64,000 bases of DNA, from contig NZ_CP013386.1 of assembly GCF_001523745.2 (NCBI RefSeq), forward strand, positions 1,178,001-1,242,000, in the 5' to 3' direction. Source of the DNA: Burkholderia mayonis. GTDB lineage: Bacteria; Pseudomonadota; Gammaproteobacteria; Burkholderiales; Burkholderiaceae. Shown one piece after another: positions 9,497 to 18,111 of the stretch. The notes under the pieces were generated by a model that made no database searches, was not told where the DNA came from, and saw only the letters and a list, made by a program, of their open reading frames with translations. A program made the translations under genes and the position numbers. How positions within the stretch are numbered: the first letter of the stretch is position 1; every line of letters starts with the position of its first letter.

Positions 9497-10129
9497 ATGA
9501 ACCCGTCCTCAAGCAAGCCCGCGGTTTCGCTCGATCCACACGCGATCGATCTGTTCGAATTTGCACGCAGCGCTCGGCAGGCGGCGGGTGCCGTCCGGCT
9601 CTCGCAGTTGCCGCGCATGTTAAACGAAGTGCCGGAGGACGCGCCAGACCGCGACACGGTATTTACCTGGCAGGCGGAGGGCTCGACGCAGCCCGAGCTG
9701 CAGGACGACGGCACCGAGGGGGCGCAGCCTTATCTGCGTCTCGCGCTGCATGGCGCCGCGTGGCTCGAGTGCCAGCGCTGCGTGACGCCGTACCAGCAGT
9801 CGTTCGATATCGACGTCGTGTACCGGATCGTCGCCACCGAAGAAGAGGCGGACGAATTCCCGCTCGACGAAGATGAAGTCGACGTGATTGTCGGTTCGCG
9901 CCAGTTCGATCTCGTGGGCTTGATCGAAGATGAGTTGCTGCTTTCGCTGCCGCTCGTGCCGAGGCACGATGTCTGTCCGGCGGTGCACGAAAGCCTCGTA
10001 TCGGGCGCGAGCGGTCCCGCGGCCGATACGGACGATACGTCCGACGAAGCGGCGGGCGAAGGCGGCAGGCCGAATCCATTCGCGGCGCTCGAAGCGCTCA
10101 AAAAGGGCGGGGACGGCAACAAACACTAG
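9497..10129 (+). CDS. yceD: YceD/DUF177 family protein (23S rRNA accumulation protein)
   Basis: This 210-residue DUF177 protein is known from bacterial work to affect 23S rRNA levels and is nearly always encoded before rpmF. The family Cys pair is visible in WLECQRCVTPYQQ, followed by the acidic segment EFPLDEDEVDVIV and VGLIEDELLLSLPLVPRH. The C-terminus is low complexity and acidic, then ends in a short basic stretch. The start at 9497 follows an AGGAG ribosome site. Upstream in-frame starts at 9398 and beyond would add non-conserved residues. It leads the yceD-rpmF-plsX-fab series. Confidence 0.92.
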   Translation: MNPSSSKPAVSLDPHAIDLFEFARSARQAAGAVRLSQLPRMLNEVPEDAPDRDTVFTWQAEGSTQPELQDDGTEGAQPYLRLALHGAAWLECQRCVTPYQQSFDIDVVYRIVATEEEADEFPLDEDEVDVIVGSRQFDLVGLIEDELLLSLPLVPRHDVCPAVHESLVSGASGPAADTDDTSDEAAGEGGRPNPFAALEALKKGGDGNKH

Positions 10130-10230
10130 GCAGTTGGGTTGGGGCGCGGGAAGGCGTGAGGCCGCAGGGCCGGGGTAGCAAGCGCCGGATCGGGCTGTGT
10201 TAGAATTCGGAAAATTTTTAGGAGTTAGTC

Positions 10231-10410
10231 ATGGCAGTTCAACAAAACAAGAAGTCGCCGTCGAAGCGCGGCATGCACCGTTCGCACGATTTCCTGACCA
10301 CCACGCCGCTCGCCGTCGAGCCGAGCACGGGTGAAGTGCATCTGCGTCACCACATCAGCCCGAACGGCTACTATCGCGGCAAGAAAGTCGTCAAGACGAA
10401 GAACGACTAA
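10231..10410 (+). CDS. rpmF: 50S ribosomal protein L32
   Basis: This 59-residue basic protein opens [20 protein letters not shown], the classic L32 signature, and ends VKTKND. It lacks the CxxC zinc pairs found in some L32 proteins, so it is the zinc-free form. The start has a strong TTTTTAGGAGTT ribosome site. An intrinsic terminator follows about 87 bases after its stop and before plsX, so L32 can be expressed above the level of the lipid genes. Confidence 0.97.
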   Translation: MAVQQNKKSPSKRGMHRSHDFLTTTPLAVEPSTGEVHLRHHISPNGYYRGKKVVKTKND

Positions 10411-10496
10411 GCGTTTCCGTCTCCGTGGCGCGCGTCTGATGGTCATTCAGGCTTCGCGCGCGACAACCGGTTCGCTTGACACTTTCCTGGCTCAAC

Positions 10497-10526
10497 AAAA
10501 AGGCGGCATTCAACTGCCGCTTTTTT
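10497..10526 (+). terminator. Intrinsic terminator between rpmF and plsX
   Basis: A 12-bp stem (10497-10508 with 10515-10526, one G-T pair) closes on the loop TTCAAC. The right arm ends in TTTTTT, so the U-tract forms part of the stem. It lies inside the operon, 23 bases before the plsX ATG, so it likely acts as a partial terminator or as an mRNA 3' end stabiliser for rpmF. Confidence 0.75.
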
Positions 10527-10549
10527 GTGCCTGAAATTCGTCGCATTCC

Positions 10550-11656
10550 ATGACTGTAAAGCTCACAATCGATTGCATGGGAGGCGACCACGGCCCGTCC
10601 GTGACCGTTCCCGCGGCAGTCAAGTTCGTTCGCTCGCATCCCGACGCGCAATTGATGCTCGTCGGCATCGAAAGCGCGATCCGTGCGCAGCTCAAGAAGT
10701 GCAAGGCGCTCGACGAGCCTGCGCTGTCCGTCGTGCCGGCCACCGAAGTGGTCGCGATGGACGACCCCGTCGAAGTGGCGCTGCGCAAGAAGAAGGACTC
10801 TTCAATGCGCGTCGCCCTCAATCACGTGAAGGAAGGCGAGGCGCAGGCGTGCATCTCCGCCGGCAACACCGGCGCGCTGATGGCGGTGTCGCGCTACGTG
10901 CTGAAGACGCTGCCCGGCATCGAGCGGCCCGCGATCGCGTTCGCGCTGCCGAATCCGACGGGCTACACGATGATGCTCGACCTCGGCGCGAACGTCGACT
11001 GCGAGCCGCAGCATCTGCTGCAGTTCGCCGAAATGGGGCACGCGCTCGTCGCGGCGCTCGAGGGCAAGGAGCGGCCGACGATCGGTCTTCTCAACATCGG
11101 CGAGGAGATCATCAAGGGGAACGAAACAATCAGGCGCGCGGGCGAGCTATTGCGTGCGAGCACGTTGAATTTCCGCGGCAACGTCGAAGGCAACGACATC
11201 TACAAGGGCACCGTCGACGTGATCGTCTGCGATGGCTTCGTTGGCAACGTTGCATTGAAGACGTCCGAGGGCCTCGCGCAGATGCTCGCGGACATCATCA
11301 AGGAAGAGTTCAGCCGCTCGCTGCTGTCGAAGCTGATGGCGCTCCTCGCGCTGCCCGTGCTGCTGCGCTTCAAGAAGCGCGTCGATCATCGCCAGTACAA
11401 CGGCGCGGCGCTGCTCGGGCTGCGCAGCCTCGTCATCAAGAGCCATGGCTCCGCGGACGCGTACGCGTTTGAGTGGGCGATCAAACGCGGGTATGATGCC
11501 GTCAAAAATGGTGTGCTGGAGCGCCTTTCGCGAGCGATGGCGGAGAACGCCGCGCCGCTCGGCGAAAGCGGGCGCGACGCGGACGGGGCGGGGCAGGCGA
11601 GCCCGTCCGCAGGCCAGCCAGCCGAGCCCTCCGCCGCGCTTTCCTCGAAGACATAA
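10550..11656 (+). CDS. plsX: Phosphate acyltransferase PlsX
   Basis: PlsX converts acyl-ACP to acyl-phosphate, linking fatty-acid synthesis to phospholipid synthesis at the membrane surface. The 368-residue product begins [20 protein letters not shown], diagnostic of PlsX. Further family segments are [29 protein letters not shown] and [20 protein letters not shown]. The last 40 or so residues are Ala/Gly/Pro-rich and not conserved. The stop overlaps the fabH start by one base (TAATG), which suggests coupled translation. Confidence 0.96.
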   Translation: MTVKLTIDCMGGDHGPSVTVPAAVKFVRSHPDAQLMLVGIESAIRAQLKKCKALDEPALSVVPATEVVAMDDPVEVALRKKKDSSMRVALNHVKEGEAQACISAGNTGALMAVSRYVLKTLPGIERPAIAFALPNPTGYTMMLDLGANVDCEPQHLLQFAEMGHALVAALEGKERPTIGLLNIGEEIIKGNETIRRAGELLRASTLNFRGNVEGNDIYKGTVDVIVCDGFVGNVALKTSEGLAQMLADIIKEEFSRSLLSKLMALLALPVLLRFKKRVDHRQYNGAALLGLRSLVIKSHGSADAYAFEWAIKRGYDAVKNGVLERLSRAMAENAAPLGESGRDADGAGQASPSAGQPAEPSAALSSKT

Positions 11657-12645
11657 TGGCCCAATCGACCCTCTATTCCCGCGTGCTCGGCACGGGTAGC
11701 TACCTGCCGCCCGACCGCGTCACGAATCAAGACCTTGCCGACCGGCTCGCGAAGGACGGCATCGAGACGAGCGACGAGTGGATCGTCGCGCGTACGGGCA
11801 TTCACGCGCGGCACTTCGCCGCGCCCGACGTCACGACGAGCGATCTCGCGCTCGTCGCGGCGCAGCGCGCGATCGAAGCGGCCGACGTCGATCCTCAGTC
11901 GATCGACCTCATCATCGTCGCGACGTCGACCCCCGATTTTGTGTTCCCGAGCACGGCCTGCCTGCTGCAGAACAAGCTCGGCATCAAGAACAACGGCGCC
12001 GCGTTCGACGTGCAGGCGGTGTGCGCCGGCTTCGCGTACGCGCTCACCATTGCCGACACGCTCATTCGGGCCGGCCAGCACCGCACGGCGCTCGTCGTCG
12101 GCGCGGAGACGTTCTCGCGCATCCTCGATTTCAAGGACCGCACGACCTGCGTGCTGTTCGGCGACGGCGCGGGCGCCGTCGTGCTGTCGGCGTCCGAAGC
12201 GCCGGGCATCCTCGGCAGCGCGCTGCACGCGGACGGCAGCTACTCGAATATTCTCTGCACGCCGGGCAACGTGAACCGCGGCGTCGTCGCGGGCAGCGCG
12301 TTCCTGCACATGGACGGCCAGGCCGTCTTCAAGCTCGCCGTGAACGTGCTCGAGAAGGTCGCGGTCGAAGCGCTGTCGAAGGCCGATCTTGCGCCGGAAC
12401 AGGTCGATTGGCTGATTCCGCACCAGGCCAATATCCGTATCATGACAAGCACGTGCCGCAAGCTCGGCCTGCCGCAGGAGCGCATGATCGTCACCGTCGA
12501 CGAGCACGGCAACACGTCCGCCGCGTCGATCCCGCTCGCACTCGACGTCGCGGTGCGCGACGGCCGCATCAGGCGCGGCCAGCACGTGCTGATCGAAGGC
12601 GTCGGTGGCGGCTTCACGTGGGGCGCCTCGGTCTTCCGCTTCTGA
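11656..12645 (+). CDS. fabH: Beta-ketoacyl-ACP synthase III (FabH)
   Basis: FabH condenses acetyl-CoA with malonyl-ACP to start fatty-acid chains. The 329-residue protein shows the thiolase-fold triad: Cys123 in [13 protein letters not shown], His256 in [11 protein letters not shown] and Asn286 in [11 protein letters not shown]. The C-terminal [13 protein letters not shown] is typical. The start overlaps the plsX stop, and fabD follows after a 73-base gap. FabH is normally subject to acyl-ACP feedback; nothing in the sequence departs from that. Confidence 0.97.
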   Translation: MAQSTLYSRVLGTGSYLPPDRVTNQDLADRLAKDGIETSDEWIVARTGIHARHFAAPDVTTSDLALVAAQRAIEAADVDPQSIDLIIVATSTPDFVFPSTACLLQNKLGIKNNGAAFDVQAVCAGFAYALTIADTLIRAGQHRTALVVGAETFSRILDFKDRTTCVLFGDGAGAVVLSASEAPGILGSALHADGSYSNILCTPGNVNRGVVAGSAFLHMDGQAVFKLAVNVLEKVAVEALSKADLAPEQVDWLIPHQANIRIMTSTCRKLGLPQERMIVTVDEHGNTSAASIPLALDVAVRDGRIRRGQHVLIEGVGGGFTWGASVFRF

Positions 12646-12718
12646 TCGGCTCTTCTCCGCATCCCATCGGCGCGCACGGTCCGTGCGCGCCGCTCGAATC
12701 GATTCAATTGGGGACGAT

Positions 12719-13651
12719 ATGAAATTTGCATTCGTTTTTCCGGGCCAGGGCTCGCAATCGGTCGGCATGCTCAATGCATTCGCCGACGTCGCCGTCGTGC
12801 GCGAGACGCTCGACGAAGCGTCCGACGCGCTGGGTCAGGACATCGGCAGGCTGATCGCCGACGGCCCGGCTGACGAACTCAATCTGACGACGAATACGCA
12901 ACCCGTGATGCTGACGGCCGCGTATGCGTGCTACCGCGCGTGGCAGCATGCAGGCGGCGAGCGGCCGTCGATCGTCGCCGGCCACAGCCTCGGCGAATAC
13001 ACGGCGCTCGTCGCCGCCGGCGCGATCGCGTTCCGCGATGCGCTGCCGCTCGTGCGCTTCCGCGCGCAGGCGATGCAGACGGCCGTGCCCGTGGGTGAGG
13101 GCGGTATGGCGGCGATTCTCGGTTTGGACGACGACACGGTGCGCGCGGTGTGCGCCGAGGCGTCGGCGGCCGGCGTCGTCGAAGCGGTGAATTTCAATGC
13201 GCCCGCGCAGGTCGTGATCGCCGGGACGAAGGTGGGCATCGAGAAAGCCTGCGAGATCGCGAAGGCGAAGGGCGCGAAGCGCGCGCTGCCGCTGCAGGTG
13301 TCGGCGCCGTTCCATTCGTCGCTGCTGAAGCCCGCGTCCGACAAACTGCGCGAATACCTCGCGAACGTCGACGTGAAGGCGCCGCAGATTCCCGTCGTCA
13401 ACAATATCGACGTCGCGGTGGCGTCCGATCCCGCGGCGATCAAGGATGCGCTCGTGCGCCAGGCGGCGGGTCCCGTGCGCTGGGTCGAATGCGTGCAGCA
13501 CATCGCCGGGCAGGGCGTGACGCACGTGATCGAGTGCGGTCCGGGCAAGGTGCTGGCCGGCCTCACGAAGCGTATCGACGCCAATCTGGTCGGCGCGTCG
13601 GTGTTCGATCCGGCGTCGCTCGACGAAGCGCTCAAGCTCGTCGCCGCTTGA
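12719..13651 (+). CDS. fabD: Malonyl-CoA:ACP transacylase (FabD)
   Basis: FabD loads malonyl groups onto ACP. The 310-residue protein opens MKFAFVFPGQGSQSVGM. The acyl-binding nucleophile is Ser90 in VAGHSLGEYTALVAAGAI, and further motifs are QPVMLTAAYA and VSAPFHSSLLKPA with the catalytic His. The start at 12719 follows GGGGACGAT and matches the family N-terminus; the upstream open frame to 12605 is not FabD-like. fabG begins 53 bases downstream. Confidence 0.97.
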   Translation: MKFAFVFPGQGSQSVGMLNAFADVAVVRETLDEASDALGQDIGRLIADGPADELNLTTNTQPVMLTAAYACYRAWQHAGGERPSIVAGHSLGEYTALVAAGAIAFRDALPLVRFRAQAMQTAVPVGEGGMAAILGLDDDTVRAVCAEASAAGVVEAVNFNAPAQVVIAGTKVGIEKACEIAKAKGAKRALPLQVSAPFHSSLLKPASDKLREYLANVDVKAPQIPVVNNIDVAVASDPAAIKDALVRQAAGPVRWVECVQHIAGQGVTHVIECGPGKVLAGLTKRIDANLVGASVFDPASLDEALKLVAA

Positions 13652-13704
13652 ATTCAAGTCAAGCGCGCAAGCTTGCCGATTCACCTGAAACACGGAACCA
13701 CTGC

Positions 13705-14454
13705 ATGGACAAGACTCTCGACAAACAAGTCGCGATCGTCACCGGCGCGTCGCGCGGGATCGGTCGCGCGATCGCGCTCGAGCTCGCACGTCGCGGCGCG
13801 ACGGTGATCGGCACCGCGACGACCGAAGCCGGTGCCGAGGGCATCTCCGCCGCATTCAAGGAAGCCGGGCTCGAAGGCCGCGGCGCCGTGCTGAACGTCA
13901 ACGACGCGTCGGCGGTGGACACGCTCGTCGAATCGACGCTCAAGGAGTTCGGTGCGCTGAACGTGCTCGTCAACAACGCCGGCATCACGCAGGATCAGCT
14001 CGCGATGCGGATGAAGGACGACGAGTGGGATGCCGTGATCGACACGAACCTGAAGGCGGTGTTCCGTCTGTCGCGTGCGGTGCTGCGCCCGATGATGAAG
14101 GCGCGCGGCGGACGCATCGTCAACATCACGTCGGTGGTCGGCTCCGCGGGCAATCCGGGGCAGATCAACTACGCGGCGGCGAAGGCGGGCGTGGCGGGGA
14201 TGACGCGTGCGCTCGCGCGCGAGATCGGCAGTCGTGGCGTCACCGTGAACTGCGTCGCGCCGGGCTTCATCGACACCGACATGACGAAGGTGCTGCCGGA
14301 AGAGCAGCAGACCGCGCTGAAGACGCAGATCCCGCTCGGCCGCCTCGGCAGCCCGGAGGACATTGCACACGCGGTCGCGTTCCTCGCGTCGCCGCAGGCC
14401 GGCTACATCACGGGTACGACGCTGCACGTGAACGGCGGCATGTACATGTCGTAA
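13705..14454 (+). CDS. fabG: 3-oxoacyl-ACP reductase (FabG)
   Basis: FabG is the NADPH-dependent short-chain reductase for beta-ketoacyl-ACP. The 249 residues show the nucleotide motif TGASRGIGRAIAL (13-25), the NNAG motif and the catalytic triad Ser143 (ITSVVGSAGN), Tyr156 and Lys160 (INYAAAKAG). It ends HVNGGMYMS, as FabG proteins do. It lies between fabD and acpP as in E. coli, and acpP has an extra promoter in the following gap. Confidence 0.97.
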   Translation: MDKTLDKQVAIVTGASRGIGRAIALELARRGATVIGTATTEAGAEGISAAFKEAGLEGRGAVLNVNDASAVDTLVESTLKEFGALNVLVNNAGITQDQLAMRMKDDEWDAVIDTNLKAVFRLSRAVLRPMMKARGGRIVNITSVVGSAGNPGQINYAAAKAGVAGMTRALAREIGSRGVTVNCVAPGFIDTDMTKVLPEEQQTALKTQIPLGRLGSPEDIAHAVAFLASPQAGYITGTTLHVNGGMYMS

Positions 14455-14550
14455 CGGAATTCGTTTACCATCCGCGCCGTGCATGCGTAACAGCGCATCG
14501 GGCGCTTGTTTGGCCGCAAAGCCGGCGCGCATTTTGGGCAGCATCAAACC

Positions 14551-14559
14551 TGTTAAAAT
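14551..14559 (+). promoter_or_regulatory. Extended -10 promoter for acpP
   Basis: TGTTAAAAT gives an extended -10 (TG at 14551, hexamer TAAAAT at 14554-14559) 40 bases before the acpP ATG, in the fabG-acpP gap. The -35 is weak: TTGGGC at 14534 is only 14 bases away. ACP is needed at far higher levels than the other Fab proteins, which fits a separate promoter. Confidence 0.5.
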
Positions 14560-14598
14560 GCGCGCACTTGTAAATCTGAACTTTCCCTCGGAGGGGTA

Positions 14599-14838
14599 AT
14601 GGACAACATCGAACAACGCGTCAAGAAGATCGTCGCCGAACAACTGGGCGTCGCCGAAGCTGAAATCAAGAACGAAGCGTCGTTCGTGAACGACCTCGGC
14701 GCAGATTCGCTCGACACGGTCGAGCTGGTGATGGCGCTCGAAGACGAGTTCGGCATGGAAATCCCGGATGAAGAAGCCGAGAAGATCACGACCGTTCAGC
14801 AAGCAATCGACTACGCTCGCGCGAACGTCAAGGCGTAA
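14599..14838 (+). CDS. acpP: Acyl carrier protein
   Basis: This 79-residue acidic protein carries the phosphopantetheine attachment site Ser37 in the motif [17 protein letters not shown]. It is the carrier for all fatty-acid intermediates, and also serves lipid A and other acyl transfers. A CGGAGGGG ribosome site precedes the ATG. Its modifying enzyme AcpS is encoded at 28058-28489 in the same window. It sits between fabG and fabF, with a promoter before it and a terminator-like hairpin after it. Confidence 0.98.
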
Positions 14839-14917
14839 CACGCGCGTCGCCTGCAAGTTTTTGCACACGCTGCGCTGGATGCGCGATCGCGTCGGCGTCC
14901 TTGCCGGCCGAGCTAAC

Positions 14918-14970
14918 AGCCACAGGGCTCGCAGGGGTGGTTCCTGTGGCCGCTGTGGCTTTTGTTTTTG
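14918..14970 (+). terminator. Hairpin with T-rich tail between acpP and fabF
   Basis: AGCCACAG at 14918-14925 can pair with CTGTGGCT at 14953-14960, directly followed by TTTGTTTTTG. The left arm can also pair with the nearer CCTGTGGC at 14943-14950, so two exclusive structures are possible, only one of which abuts the T-run. It probably reduces readthrough from acpP into fabF. Confidence 0.6.
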
Positions 14971-14994
14971 TCATTCAATGGAAAAGAGGTTACC

Positions 14995-16233
14995 GTGAGC
15001 CGCCGTCGTGTTGTTGTTACAGGCCTTGGGCTGATTTCGCCTGTTGGCAATAATGTTGCCGACGGCTGGGCCAATCTCGTGGCCGGCAAGTCCGGCATCG
15101 TCAATATCACGAAGTTCGACGCGACGAACTTCTCGACCCGCTTCGCAGGCGAGGTGAAGGGCTTCAACGTCGAGGACTACATCCCGGCGAAGGAAGCGCG
15201 CCACATGGATACGTTCATCCATTACGGGATCGCGGCCGGCATGCAGGCAATGCAGGACAGCGGCTTCGAGGTCACCGACGAGAACGCGGAGCGCGTCGGC
15301 GTCGTCGTCGGCTCGGGCATCGGCGGGCTGCCGATGATCGAAGTCACGCAGACCGAGCTGCTCAACCGCGGCCCGCGCCGGATCTCGCCGTTCTTTGTGC
15401 CGGCGTCGATCATCAACATGATCTCGGGTCACCTGTCGATCAAGTTCGGCATCAAGGGACCGAATCTCGCGATCGTCACCGCGTGCACGACCGGTCTGCA
15501 CTGCATCGGCGAGGCGGCGCGCCTCATCGAGTACGGCGACGCCGACGTGATGATCGCGGGCGGTGCGGAAGCGACCGTGTCGCCGCTCGGCATCGGCGGC
15601 TTCGCGGCCGCGCGGGCGCTGTCACAGCGCAACGACGATCCGGAGACGGCGAGCCGCCCGTGGGACAAGGACCGCGACGGCTTCGTGCTAGGCGAAGGTG
15701 CAGGCGTTATGGTGCTCGAGGAGTATGAGCACGCGAAGGCGCGCGGCGCGAAGATTTACGCCGAGGTCGCGGGCTACGGGATGAGCGGCGACGCCCATCA
15801 CATGACCGCACCGCTCGAAGACGGCGACGGCGCCCGCCGCTGCATGCTGGCCGCGCTGCGCAACGCCGGCATCGGCGCCGAGCAGGTGAGCTATCTGAAC
15901 GCGCACGGCACGTCAACGCCGCTCGGCGACGTTGCCGAAACCGTCGCGATCAAGCGTGCGTTCGGTGATCACGCGAAGCGCATCGTCGTCAACTCGACCA
16001 AGTCGATGACGGGCCACCTGCTCGGCGGTTCGGGCGGGCTGGAATCGGTGTTCACGGCGCTCGCCGTCCATAACCAGGTGTCGCCGCCGACGATGAACAT
16101 CTTCAACCAGGACCCCGAGTGCGATCTCGACTATTGCGCGAACGAAGCGCGCGAAATGAAGATCGACGTCGCGCTGAAGAACTCCTTCGGCTTCGGCGGG
16201 ACTAACGGCACGCTGGTCTTCAAGCGCGTCTGA
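14995..16233 (+). CDS. fabF: Beta-ketoacyl-ACP synthase II (FabF)
   Basis: FabF elongates acyl-ACP chains. With the GTG start at 14995 the protein is 412 residues and opens [20 protein letters not shown]. The catalytic triad is Cys164 ([10 protein letters not shown]), His304 ([12 protein letters not shown]) and His341 ([13 protein letters not shown]), and it ends [26 protein letters not shown] ribosome site precedes the GTG. An in-frame ATG at 14962 would place residues [11 protein letters not shown] in front, lies on the hairpin tail and is not family-like, so GTG is preferred. Confidence 0.96.
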   Translation: MSRRRVVVTGLGLISPVGNNVADGWANLVAGKSGIVNITKFDATNFSTRFAGEVKGFNVEDYIPAKEARHMDTFIHYGIAAGMQAMQDSGFEVTDENAERVGVVVGSGIGGLPMIEVTQTELLNRGPRRISPFFVPASIINMISGHLSIKFGIKGPNLAIVTACTTGLHCIGEAARLIEYGDADVMIAGGAEATVSPLGIGGFAAARALSQRNDDPETASRPWDKDRDGFVLGEGAGVMVLEEYEHAKARGAKIYAEVAGYGMSGDAHHMTAPLEDGDGARRCMLAALRNAGIGAEQVSYLNAHGTSTPLGDVAETVAIKRAFGDHAKRIVVNSTKSMTGHLLGGSGGLESVFTALAVHNQVSPPTMNIFNQDPECDLDYCANEAREMKIDVALKNSFGFGGTNGTLVFKRV

Positions 16234-16244
16234 CGCGGGGTCGC

Positions 16245-16718
16245 TTGACGGAGCCGTTCCAAGCCGCATCGGCAGGCGCGCAGCACGTCGTGCTGCGCGC
16301 GTCGGTGTGGCTGCGCGTCGCGTGCACGCTGTTCGTGCCCGCCGTCGGCGCGGCGGTCCACGCCGGCGCCGAGGCGGTCGTCGGCGGTGGCGGGGCGGCG
16401 GTGCTTGCCGTGCTGGTCGCCGCGCTCGTCGCGCTGCGTGCACGGGCCGCTTGCGGACGGTGCCAGCCAGCGGCGCTGCGGATCGACGTCGGTGCGGGCA
16501 TGCTTGCCGCGTTCGGTCGCGACGGGCGGCTGCTCGCGCACGGCCAGATCGCCGGCTGCACGCAATGGAGCGATCTGCTCGTCGTGCTGACGGTGCAAGG
16601 CCGCAGCCGGCGCGCGACATCGCTCGTGATCCTAGCGGACGCGGTCGACGCGCCCGTGTTCCGCGCGCTCTGTGCGCTGGGCCGGCGCGCCGCGCGCGGG
16701 ACGCTCGCGGCGGCATGA
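16245..16718 (+). CDS. YgfX-like small inner-membrane protein
   Basis: This is a 157-residue protein with a TTG start, 11 bases after fabF. Two hydrophobic segments near the N-terminus (about 18-40 and 50-65, with AVLAVLVAALVALRA) are followed by a soluble part containing LAAFGRDGRLLAHGQIAGC, WSDLLVVLTV, LVILADAVDAPVFRALCALGR. This layout resembles the YgfX/CptA-type family, whose members sit in the membrane with a cytosolic tail. The match is by eye and modest. It lies between fabF and rpoE, which suggests but does not prove a link to the envelope-stress genes. Confidence 0.55.
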   Translation: MTEPFQAASAGAQHVVLRASVWLRVACTLFVPAVGAAVHAGAEAVVGGGGAAVLAVLVAALVALRARAACGRCQPAALRIDVGAGMLAAFGRDGRLLAHGQIAGCTQWSDLLVVLTVQGRSRRATSLVILADAVDAPVFRALCALGRRAARGTLAAA

Positions 16719-16808
16719 CCGTTTCCGATCGCAAACGCTCATGAGCGGCTCGAGCGGGAACGTTACAATAACGCTCCGCGTTGCTTCCCTCGTTTACGGA
16801 TTTGTCAG

Positions 16809-17408
16809 GTGAGTGAAAAAGAAATCGATCAGGTACTGGTCGAACGCGTACAGAATGGCGACAAGGCGGCGTTCGAACTCCTGGTCGCCAAATACCACCG
16901 CAAGATCATCAGGCTGATCTCGCGTCTCGTGCGAGATCCCGCGGAGGTCGAGGACGTGGCCCAGGACGCGTTCATCAAGGCGTATCGCGCGTTGCCGCAG
17001 TTTCGCGGCGAGTCGGCGTTCTACACGTGGTTGTACCGGATTGCCGTCAATACGGCGAAGAACTACCTTGCGACCCAGGGCCGCCGGGCGCCCACGTCCA
17101 CCGACGCGGATGCCGAAGAGGCTGAAACTTTCTCCGACGCCGACCAACTAAGGGATATCAACACGCCGGAATCGATGTTGATGAGCAAGCAGATCGCCCA
17201 AACGGTCAACGCCGCGATGGCGTTGCTGCCGGAGGAACTGCGAACGGCCATCACGCTGCGCGAGATCGAAGGTTTGAGCTACGAGGAGATCGCGGAGATG
17301 ATGGGATGCCCGATCGGCACCGTCCGCTCGCGAATCTTTCGTGCCCGCGAGGCGATCGCGGCAAAATTGCGGCCGCTGCTCGATACGCCGGAGGGTAAGC
17401 GCTGGTAA
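16809..17408 (+). CDS. rpoE: ECF sigma factor RpoE (AlgU/SigE)
   Basis: This is the extracytoplasmic-stress sigma factor. With GTG at 16809 it is 199 residues. Region 2 includes DVAQDAFIKAYRALPQFRGESAFYTWLYRIAVN, and region 4 includes LPEELRTAITLREIEGLSYEEIAEMMGCPIGTVRSR. It heads the order rpoE-rseA-rseB-mucD, the standard arrangement in beta- and gammaproteobacteria, so its activity should be held by RseA and RseB and released by periplasmic proteolysis. A TACAAT at 16764 may be a -10, but no convincing -35 accompanies it. Confidence 0.96.
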   Translation: MSEKEIDQVLVERVQNGDKAAFELLVAKYHRKIIRLISRLVRDPAEVEDVAQDAFIKAYRALPQFRGESAFYTWLYRIAVNTAKNYLATQGRRAPTSTDADAEEAETFSDADQLRDINTPESMLMSKQIAQTVNAAMALLPEELRTAITLREIEGLSYEEIAEMMGCPIGTVRSRIFRAREAIAAKLRPLLDTPEGKRW

Positions 17409-17491
17409 GCGCTCGCGGCGGGTCGGAGCGGGTTGGGGTCTAGTTACGGAGTCGTGTATCACGACGGGGTGTGTGCAAGATGGGGAGCATC

Positions 17492-18106
17492 ATGGGGTCG
17501 GTCTCTACGCAGTCGCAGGCGTGCTCGCAACGCGAGCGCGTGTCCGCTCTGGTCGACGGCGAAGCGCCTGAAGGCCTTTCGCTGAAACAGATTCTCGCGG
17601 GGCTGGGCGACGCCGAGCGCGCGACGTGGGCGCATTATCACGTGATCGGCGATGCGCTGCGATCCGACGAACTCGCGTTCGAGCCCGCCGAGAGCGGCGC
17701 GTTCATGGCCCGCCTCTCGGCGAGCCTCGCGGCCGAGCCGCATCTGCTCGCGCCCGCCGCCGCGCCTGTCGCGCGCCGGCTGCTGGCGCTGCGCCGCCGA
17801 GCCGTGCCCGCGTTCGCGGTCGCGGCCGCCGCGGCGACACTGACTTGGATCGTCGTGCCGCAGATGCAGGGCGTCGGCGCGCCGGGCGGCGTCCAGGTCG
17901 CGTCGGTGAGCCCCGCGCAGCAAGGCGCGCTGCAACGCGTGACGGCCGCCCAGCCGAGCGCGCAGCCCGCGCTGCAGGACGCAAACATCATTCGCGACGC
18001 GAGCCTCGATCAATATCTCGAAGCGCATCAACAGTTCGCGCAGCAGCCCGTCGTGACGGGTTCGATGCCGGTCATTCGCACAGCCGTCACCACGCAAGGC
18101 CAATAA
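17492..18106 (+). CDS. rseA: Anti-sigma-E factor RseA (MucA-like)
   Basis: This is the membrane-spanning anti-sigma factor that holds RpoE. The N-terminal cytosolic domain shows the RseA signature (RERVSALVDGEAPEGLSLKQ, then WAHYHVIGDALRSDEL). A membrane segment follows (about 100-120, AVPAFAVAAAAATLTWIVV), then a periplasmic tail rich in Gln/Ala. The start at 17492 was chosen because GGGGAG stands six bases before it; an ATG at 17480 and a GTG at 17471 are possible alternatives adding 4 or 7 residues. rseB starts five bases after the stop. Confidence 0.9.
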   Translation: MGSVSTQSQACSQRERVSALVDGEAPEGLSLKQILAGLGDAERATWAHYHVIGDALRSDELAFEPAESGAFMARLSASLAAEPHLLAPAAAPVARRLLALRRRAVPAFAVAAAAATLTWIVVPQMQGVGAPGGVQVASVSPAQQGALQRVTAAQPSAQPALQDANIIRDASLDQYLEAHQQFAQQPVVTGSMPVIRTAVTTQGQ

Positions 18107-18111
18107 ACTCG

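Noticed and set aside
10476..10481. TTGACA considered as a -35 for a plsX promoter
   Set aside because: No -10-like hexamer lies 16-18 bases downstream; that position falls in the terminator stem.
14962..14994. Upstream ATG start for FabF at 14962
   Set aside because: It lies on the T-rich tail of the preceding hairpin and adds non-conserved residues; the GTG at 14995 has a proper ribosome site and the family N-terminus.
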